Shown: in pieces, positions 1 through 4,030 of the stretch
How the letters are laid out: the number at the start of each line of letters is the position of its first letter
Position numbering within the stretch: position 1 is the first letter of the stretch
Source: Phycisphaerae bacterium
GTDB taxonomy: Bacteria > Planctomycetota > Phycisphaerae > UBA1845
Assembly: GCA_021604825.1 (NCBI GenBank)
Contig: BQJS01000200.1
Location: forward strand, 1-8,680
Direction of reading: 5' to 3'
Length of the DNA: 8,680 nucleotides
Translations under genes and position numbers: made by a program
The notes under the pieces: model-generated
What the model was told of the DNA's origin: nothing
Databases searched by the model: none
Seen by the model: only the letters and a program-made list of their open reading frames with translations

Positions 1-256
1 ATCGAATTTCTTCGACGTGTTCGTGCCCGTGAGGGTCGGTGGTTGTGGTTTCGTTGCTAGCGTGCGGCGTCTTTCCTGATGATGCTGCGCCTTGAGATTC
101 ATTGCTGTCGGTTTCACGGCAGCCGAATTGAATCAAGGCGAATAGGAGTAGAATCAAGCAAGCATCGAAACGGCGACGGATCGCTCGCTCGGATGAAACG
201 TGCCGCTTGCTCGCGGTCGAAGCTTGGCTGAGTATTGTGTGGAATCGTGTCTTCAT
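1..256 (-). CDS. RND efflux periplasmic adaptor (CusB/CzcB-like), N-terminal fragment
   Basis: The reading frame runs from ATG at 256 to the left window edge without a stop, giving 85 codons. The protein begins MKTRFHTILSQ and has a basic stretch (RRRF, residues 27-30), a hydrophobic core at about 32-42 (CLILLLFALIQ) and then FGC with Cys46, so it is probably a lipoprotein or an inner-membrane-anchored exported protein. The lipobox is poor (Q43-F44-G45-C46). The mature part is polar and low in complexity and reaches a His cluster, DPHGHEHVEE (74-83), as is common at the N-terminus of heavy-metal RND adaptors. The start is supported by AGGA seven bases upstream and by lying 3 bases after the outer-membrane factor stop, so the two genes are almost certainly co-transcribed. 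The adaptor would bridge the inner-membrane pump and the outer-membrane channel. No conserved adaptor domain lies inside the window, so the assignment rests on context, the signal sequence and the His motif. Confidence 0.72.
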   Translation of the reverse strand, partial: MKTRFHTILSQASTASKRHVSSERAIRRRFDACLILLLFALIQFGCRETDSNESQGAASSGKTPHASNETTTTDPHGHEHVEEIR

Positions 257-259
257 GGC

Positions 260-1828
260 TTATTCCTGGACGGGTTCCATCGTGCCCAGATGTGCGCTAA
301 TCGCGGGCGTCGTTTCATTGGCTGCATCTTGAGTAGTAGGTTTCTGGCTTCCCAGCAGATCTCGTATAGGGCGCGCCGTTGCTCGCTCCAATTCCACGGA
401 TGCGATCGCCACGCTCTGCAGTGCGGCTACGTTGGCCCGGCGCGTCTCGAGAAGCGAACGTTGCGCGTCGATGACATTCAGGATCGTGGCTTGACCCGAT
501 TGGTATGTGGATTCGGAGATTTCAAGCGTGCGGTTTGCTTGCGGAAGTACATCGGATTCAAACATCGTTGCCAAGCCCCAAGCAGTTGTCAGCCGATCAA
601 CCGCACCGCGTGTCTCCTGAACGACCGATCGCTCAATTGCATCAAGTGCCGCGCGATTCTGAAGGTAACCCATCCGAGCCTTGGCGATTTGCGCCTGATT
701 CTGATCGAATATGGGAAGCGACAGGCTCAGCGACGGGCCAAGAATGGCTTCGATCCGCTGGCTTCTTTCCAGACGGCGTTGCCCGCGCGATTGCACCGAC
801 GGCGCTGTCAATCCACCGTTTGCAATGGAACTCCTTACGGTGTCGGCTAAGAGCTTTCGCTCCTGTTGAGCGCGGGCGGCATTGCGCTCGAAAGCGATGC
901 CAATCTGGACATCTTTCCATACCTTTGCCAGTTCGAGCTCGACTCGCGCTGCGGATGCCTCGGTTGCTTCGCGGGCCGCACGAACATCAAGTCGGGCATC
1001 CATCGCGATATCGACAAGGTGATCAACATCGAGTCGGTGACCCATCGAAGAAACTAAGGAATCGGTCAGCACCAAATCATCAGCCAGCATGGTCAATCCC
1101 AACATGGTGGCCAGCGTTCGCCTTGCGTTTGAAGCACTTAGACGCGTGGTACGAAAATCAACTTGCGCCTTGAGGGCTTGTCCCTTCGCAAGATTGACGT
1201 CGAGTGATCCGACCGTCCCGGCTTCTAGACGCGCCTCGGAGATTCGCAGCAGTTGATCGGTCAACTCGACATTGTCGCGAGCGATGGGCATCGCGGCGTC
1301 AGCAGCCACCGCGTTGAAGTATGCGACCTTCGTATCGATCGCGAGCATCACCAACTCTCGGGCGGTGATCAGGATGACCCGATCGAGATCGCGATGGGCC
1401 GCCCGTTTTCGGGCGGGGATCATCCAGACGTTGGCGATGTTTTGCGCGAGCCCGGCTTCGATGTTCGTTAACCCGCCACCTTCCGGGAGTCGAAACGAAA
1501 GTCCCAGCGTCGGATTGGTCCACAACCCAGCTTGTACCACGTCCGCCCGGGCCAACCCGACGTCGAGTAGGACAGCCCGCGCTCGCGGATGATTGAGCAG
1601 GGCAAGTTGGACAGCTTCGTCGGCGGTCAATCCACCTTCGACCAGCTTACTAACAGTATCCGCATCGTTCACATCGCCTTCGGGATCGGCGAGAGGCGAC
1701 TGCCCGATGGCGTGCTCGACTTTATTGCCAGCCTGTAAATAGTCACCGTGGGCATCGACGATGGCGCATCCAATGGGTGCGAACATCAGCGCTGCGAACA
1801 ATGACAGCCTAATAATCATGTCTAACAT
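260..1828 (-). CDS. TolC/CusC-family outer-membrane efflux factor
   Basis: This 522-residue protein is the outer-membrane channel of a tripartite metal-efflux pump, which trimerises and spans the outer membrane and periplasm. It begins with a signal peptide (LSLFAALMFAPIGC, Cys21), probably lipidated, although Pro at -3 is atypical. Two OEP repeats are visible. The first covers about 65-255 (LTADEAVQLALLNHP, then long helices with YFNAVAA and ARLEAGTVGSLDV). The second covers about 268-485 and holds the hallmark strand LSLSLPIFDQNQAQIAKA (367-384) and TYQSGQATILNVIDAQRSLL (441-460). ATG 1828 is preferred over ATG 1819 because GGAGG lies 9 bases upstream. About 45 charged residues (317-361) interrupt the strand pair just before the second-repeat hallmark. 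The next gene starts 3 bases downstream. Family assignment is firm; substrate (Cu/Ag or Zn/Co/Cd) is inferred from the His-rich neighbours. It is longer than many CusC proteins because of the insertion and a polar C-terminal tail. Confidence 0.93.
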   Translation of the reverse strand: MLDMIIRLSLFAALMFAPIGCAIVDAHGDYLQAGNKVEHAIGQSPLADPEGDVNDADTVSKLVEGGLTADEAVQLALLNHPRARAVLLDVGLARADVVQAGLWTNPTLGLSFRLPEGGGLTNIEAGLAQNIANVWMIPARKRAAHRDLDRVILITARELVMLAIDTKVAYFNAVAADAAMPIARDNVELTDQLLRISEARLEAGTVGSLDVNLAKGQALKAQVDFRTTRLSASNARRTLATMLGLTMLADDLVLTDSLVSSMGHRLDVDHLVDIAMDARLDVRAAREATEASAARVELELAKVWKDVQIGIAFERNAARAQQERKLLADTVRSSIANGGLTAPSVQSRGQRRLERSQRIEAILGPSLSLSLPIFDQNQAQIAKARMGYLQNRAALDAIERSVVQETRGAVDRLTTAWGLATMFESDVLPQANRTLEISESTYQSGQATILNVIDAQRSLLETRRANVAALQSVAIASVELERATARPIRDLLGSQKPTTQDAANETTPAISAHLGTMEPVQE

Positions 1829-1870
1829 GGACCAAGCCCTCCGAGCAGCACTCGCTCGAAATCCGTCAAC

Positions 1871-1890
1871 GCGCGCTAATCCAGGCGCGC
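1871..1890. repeat. Short GC inverted repeat upstream of the outer-membrane factor
   Basis: GCGCGC at 1871-1876 pairs with GCGCGC at 1885-1890 around an 8-base loop. It lies in the 112-bp gap between the His/Cys-rich gene and the outer-membrane factor gene. It could form a hairpin in the transcript leader between the two genes. No T-run follows on the minus strand, so it is not a canonical intrinsic terminator. GC-rich arms of this length may also occur by chance. Confidence 0.3.
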
Positions 1891-1940
1891 ACCAACAGAA
1901 CGAATTCAGAAACTCTTTGTGGAGATAAGGGCGCAGGGGC

Positions 1941-2360
1941 TTAGATCAAGAGGGGTAAGTCGCTGACATGGACTGGAGAATGCAAGTGCATTAGCACGCC
2001 GGTCGAAAGGACGTGAGTCAAGTCGTTGGACGGATCGTAGGACTCGGTTGCGAGACAGACGGGCAGTTGAGTCGTGATGTGATCGCAAGACGCCTGAAAC
2101 TTTGCGCCTTTAATAGCGGTGACCTGTTGGCACGGATCGGCAACGCAATCGTCTTCATGCGAACAGGAACCGGGGCGAGGATGTTCGGGCGATTCTCGGT
2201 GTCCTGATTCGTCAGTATTCTCGTGCGGGTGATTCTCGTGGTTGCATGCGTCTTCGGTTGCGGGATCACAAGGGTGCGAAATCACGCCGGCCACGCACAG
2301 GGCGGGGGAGATTTGAAGAGCCCAGCAGGCCAAGATCAGATTGAACACTCTTCTGCACAT
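1941..2360 (-). CDS. Small secreted His/Cys-rich protein heading the efflux cluster
   Basis: I do not recognise a named family for this 139-residue protein. It starts with a Sec-type signal peptide (MCRRVFNLILACWALQ, cleavage likely around residues 20-25). The mature part is dense in metal ligands: Cys at 31, 39, 66, 72, 77, 92 and 102, and His at 29, 41, 44, 46, 54, 60, 68, 94, 116, 125, 127 and 131. Runs such as NHENHPHEN (40-48) and SCSHEDDCVADPC (65-77) look like soft-metal binding segments. The C-terminus is hydrophobic with alternating His (MHLHSPVHVSDLPLLI). It lies 112 bp upstream of the outer-membrane factor on the same strand, consistent with a periplasmic metal buffer, chaperone or sensor for the pump. 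That role is inferred from composition and position. The ribosome-binding site is weak (TGAG), and a TTGACA box lies unusually close to the ATG. Codon use and the signal peptide argue it is real rather than a chance frame. Confidence 0.75.
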   Translation of the reverse strand: MCRRVFNLILACWALQISPALCVAGVISHPCDPATEDACNHENHPHENTDESGHRESPEHPRPGSCSHEDDCVADPCQQVTAIKGAKFQASCDHITTQLPVCLATESYDPSNDLTHVLSTGVLMHLHSPVHVSDLPLLI

Positions 2361-2366
2361 GTCTCA

Positions 2367-2395
2367 TTGGTATCGGTCAATGTTGAGGCTGTCAA
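2367..2395 (-). promoter_or_regulatory. Candidate promoter for the His/Cys-rich gene
   Basis: On the minus strand a perfect TTGACA (2395-2390) is followed, after a 17-base spacer, by TACCAA (2372-2367), which matches only 3 of 6 positions of the -10 consensus. Initiation from it would fall at or within a base or two of the ATG at 2360, implying a nearly leaderless message. The weak ribosome-binding site fits this. The poor -10 keeps the call tentative. Confidence 0.3.
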
Positions 2396-2397
2396 TG
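2376..2397. repeat. Direct repeat GTCAATG in the upstream region of the efflux cluster
   Basis: GTCAATG occurs at 2376-2382 and again at 2391-2397, a 15-base period. Both copies lie within or next to the candidate -35 and spacer region of the promoter for the His/Cys-rich gene. The arrangement could be tandem half-sites for a regulator. The repeat is short and may be coincidental. Confidence 0.25.
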
Positions 2398-2402
2398 AAC
2401 GC

Positions 2403-2417
2403 CACGAAACATTCGTG
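2403..2417. promoter_or_regulatory. Perfect dyad CACGAA-N3-TTCGTG, possible operator
   Basis: Perfect 6-bp inverted arms (2403-2408 and 2412-2417) are separated by 3 bases, about 43 bp upstream of the ATG of the His/Cys-rich gene. On the minus strand the dyad directly follows TTGAAA, a possible alternative -35 box, but no good -10 sits at a matching distance. A metal-responsive repressor or MerR-type activator site would fit the position. No regulator gene is visible in the window. Confidence 0.35.
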
Positions 2418-2516
2418 TTTCAAGGGCTGCATTATCGGGCCTCTAAGCCACAGCAGCGTGATAAACTCGCAGAGTTCTAACCCTGCCATTTCGCGGAACA
2501 TGCCGGACGCTTGGGT

Positions 2517-3689
2517 CTACTCGTCCACGATTTCTACTTCAAGCACCTCATCGGCATCATCCGCTACCAGTTCGGTGCCAGAACTCAACGCTTGATCACT
2601 CGGGTCAACGCAAAGCGTAAATTCGTCCGGACAGGGCGGTACACCGCGCAGGCGCGTTTTAAGATGAAACTTCCAAACGATCCGCTTCTTGGCCTTCACG
2701 TTGGCAGGCGTCGACGCAGGCACATTGTGCGGTATCAGGAATTCAAAGTCGGCAGACACGGTTTCACCCGGTGTGGGTTGATAATCTTGCAGTACATGCC
2801 GTTCCTCGTTGTGGATTTTCTTCTTGACCTCGACGGGTGCATTACCGACCCATTGACGCTCAACGCCCATGCATACCAATTCCGCACGCATCGTCTTGAT
2901 CGGATTGTTCCTCTTAAGCAACTGCTCAATGCGGATGTGGATCGTTTGACCTGTCACTGGCCGAGGCGTGTTGATCAGAACGCAGGCGTCATCCATCCAC
3001 CGATACAACCAAAGCGCATACGCACCGACGCCGATCCAGCACAAGCCAGCAAGAGTCCAGCCACCCCAAATCGCAAGCGGCCCAACGTTGTCAGAAAGCC
3101 CCGTAACCAGAAAGTAATGCCCGCAGGTCAGCACGCCAGCCAATATCCAACCGATACCGAACGCCCCAAAACTACGGACCGCGCGCGTTAGCGTGCTGGG
3201 CGCTTCGAGTTGGTACCATCCGTCGGGAAGCTGCTCCGGCTCGCGTGGCCCCAATGATTGGTGGTGCGCGAAGATGACGAGGGGTGGTCCGATGAAACAG
3301 AACATGAGACCGAATAAGGCGATGCCGTAAGGAAAAAACAAATACTTCTTGATGAGCAACGCCTGCCCAGGATCATTCGGATCGTACCAGATCTCAACTT
3401 CTTTTCCTTTGCCGTATTGGTCCACGATGTCGGCAGCCCATGACCAACTACCACTGTCGTCTACAGCAAATATTTTTTCGGAACGATACGTTCTGTTGTC
3501 AACGTCATATTCATATCTGATTTCAGGGCGAAACGAATCGCTCGATGCTGTTCCGACGTCCGAACTCAATACGAGTCCTGTCGTCGATACACTTTGCGTG
3601 ATTCTCTTGTTCTGATTGAACGCTTCAAAGACACCGTATCCAAAGAAAACCAAACCCATCGGAATGCAAAGCGCCAAGAGGTATTTCAT
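2517..3689 (-). CDS. Membrane protein: DUF3592-like domain plus arrestin-like C-terminal domain
   Basis: The 390-residue product has no known biochemical role. Helix 1 spans about 4-23. A DUF3592-like extracytoplasmic segment covers about 37-112, with the family's pattern: TGLVLSSDV, then FRPEIRYEYDVDNRTYRSEK, then the signature GKGKEVEIWYDPNDPGQALL. Helix 2 spans about 117-140, with helices 3 and 4 at about 174-195 and 206-229. A soluble region from about 232 to 362 looks beta-rich and resembles arrestin-like folds: VSADFEFLIPHNVPAS (311-326), RIVWKFHLKTRL (336-347) and DEFTLCVDP (355-363). The tail is acidic. The frame is open up to a GTG at 3725, but ATG 3689 has GAGGG seven bases upstream and puts the first helix directly at the N-terminus, so I place the start there. 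No partner is obvious: 156 bp separate it from the efflux cluster, and a degraded region separates it from the kinase. DUF3592 is well supported; the arrestin-like call is from pattern only. Confidence 0.85.
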   Translation of the reverse strand: MKYLLALCIPMGLVFFGYGVFEAFNQNKRITQSVSTTGLVLSSDVGTASSDSFRPEIRYEYDVDNRTYRSEKIFAVDDSGSWSWAADIVDQYGKGKEVEIWYDPNDPGQALLIKKYLFFPYGIALFGLMFCFIGPPLVIFAHHQSLGPREPEQLPDGWYQLEAPSTLTRAVRSFGAFGIGWILAGVLTCGHYFLVTGLSDNVGPLAIWGGWTLAGLCWIGVGAYALWLYRWMDDACVLINTPRPVTGQTIHIRIEQLLKRNNPIKTMRAELVCMGVERQWVGNAPVEVKKKIHNEERHVLQDYQPTPGETVSADFEFLIPHNVPASTPANVKAKKRIVWKFHLKTRLRGVPPCPDEFTLCVDPSDQALSSGTELVADDADEVLEVEIVDE

Positions 3690-3895
3690 TGCGTGACCCT
3701 CGGTGGGGGGACGTTTCTTCTGCACGTTAACGATCGATGAATGTTAAGCGAAGTCTCAACAGTTTCATTCGAGAAATCTATCACATCGTCACATTCTGGT
3801 TGCAGCGATTCGATTGACGGAGCAAGGCCCACACGCCACGATTCGACCCGACCGGATAACAACCCATGCCTATTACAAAGTGAGAAAGGGCATGA
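3690..3895. other. Intergenic stretch without an intact gene
   Basis: This is the left part of the 341-bp gap between the DUF3592 gene and the kinase gene. It contains the ribosome-binding site and leader of the DUF3592 gene; I find no convincing promoter pair. From about 3868 the plus strand reads THAYYKVRKGM-like codons in a frame one step away from the hydrolase remnant that follows, possibly more of the same decayed gene. Upstream of that I recognise nothing. Confidence 0.5.
3697..3701 (-). promoter_or_regulatory. Ribosome-binding site fixing the start of the DUF3592 gene
   Basis: On the minus strand GAGGG lies 7 bases before ATG 3689. The frame-extending GTG at 3725 has no comparable site, so this decides for the shorter, 390-residue product. 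Confidence 0.7.
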
Positions 3896-4003
3896 ATCAA
3901 GTCGAAGTTGCATTTGATCGATGCGGGCCACTTCGCCGTCGAAGAGAAACCGGTCGAAATCGCAAAGCAGATCATCAGGTTCATCGAAGATGACTTGAAG
4001 TAG
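3896..4003 (+). pseudogene. C-terminal remnant of an alpha/beta-hydrolase
   Basis: The plus strand encodes IKSKLHLIDAGHFAVEEKP followed by VEIAKQIIRFIEDDLK and a TAG at 4001-4003. This is the closing segment of an alpha/beta-hydrolase (haloalkane-dehalogenase, epoxide-hydrolase and related groups). The LHLIDAGHF strand-loop carries the catalytic His of the Ser/Asp-His-Asp triad, and EEKPVEIAKQIIRFI is the last helix. An intact member has roughly 280-300 residues; here only about 35 are open, because an in-frame TGA (3893-3895) lies just before. A preceding piece in another frame (AYYKVRKGM, from about 3868) aligns plausibly with the Y-x-x-D-L region of such proteins, suggesting a small indel near 3888-3896. 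No nucleophile elbow or oxyanion region is found upstream, and the DUF3592 gene occupies the opposite strand from 3689. I read it as the tail of a gene removed by a deletion or rearrangement. It cannot be active. Confidence 0.75.
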
Positions 4004-4030
4004 TCGGTCATTCGGTTGCGGAAAAGGGCA

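Noticed and set aside
200..1173. Long plus-strand open frames (216 and 222 residues) opposite the outer-membrane factor
   Set aside because: They are antisense to a clear TolC-family gene and have no recognisable motifs; the open frames follow from the codon bias of the real gene.
2511..3191. Plus-strand 226-residue frame opposite the DUF3592 gene
   Set aside because: The composition is Arg/Pro/His-rich with no domain pattern, and the opposite strand has clear membrane helices and a DUF3592 signature.
3690..3725. Extension of the DUF3592 protein to a GTG start, adding twelve residues (MQKKRPPTEGHA)
   Set aside because: The GTG has no good ribosome-binding site, and the purine-rich site GAGGG sits inside the extension at the right distance for ATG 3689.
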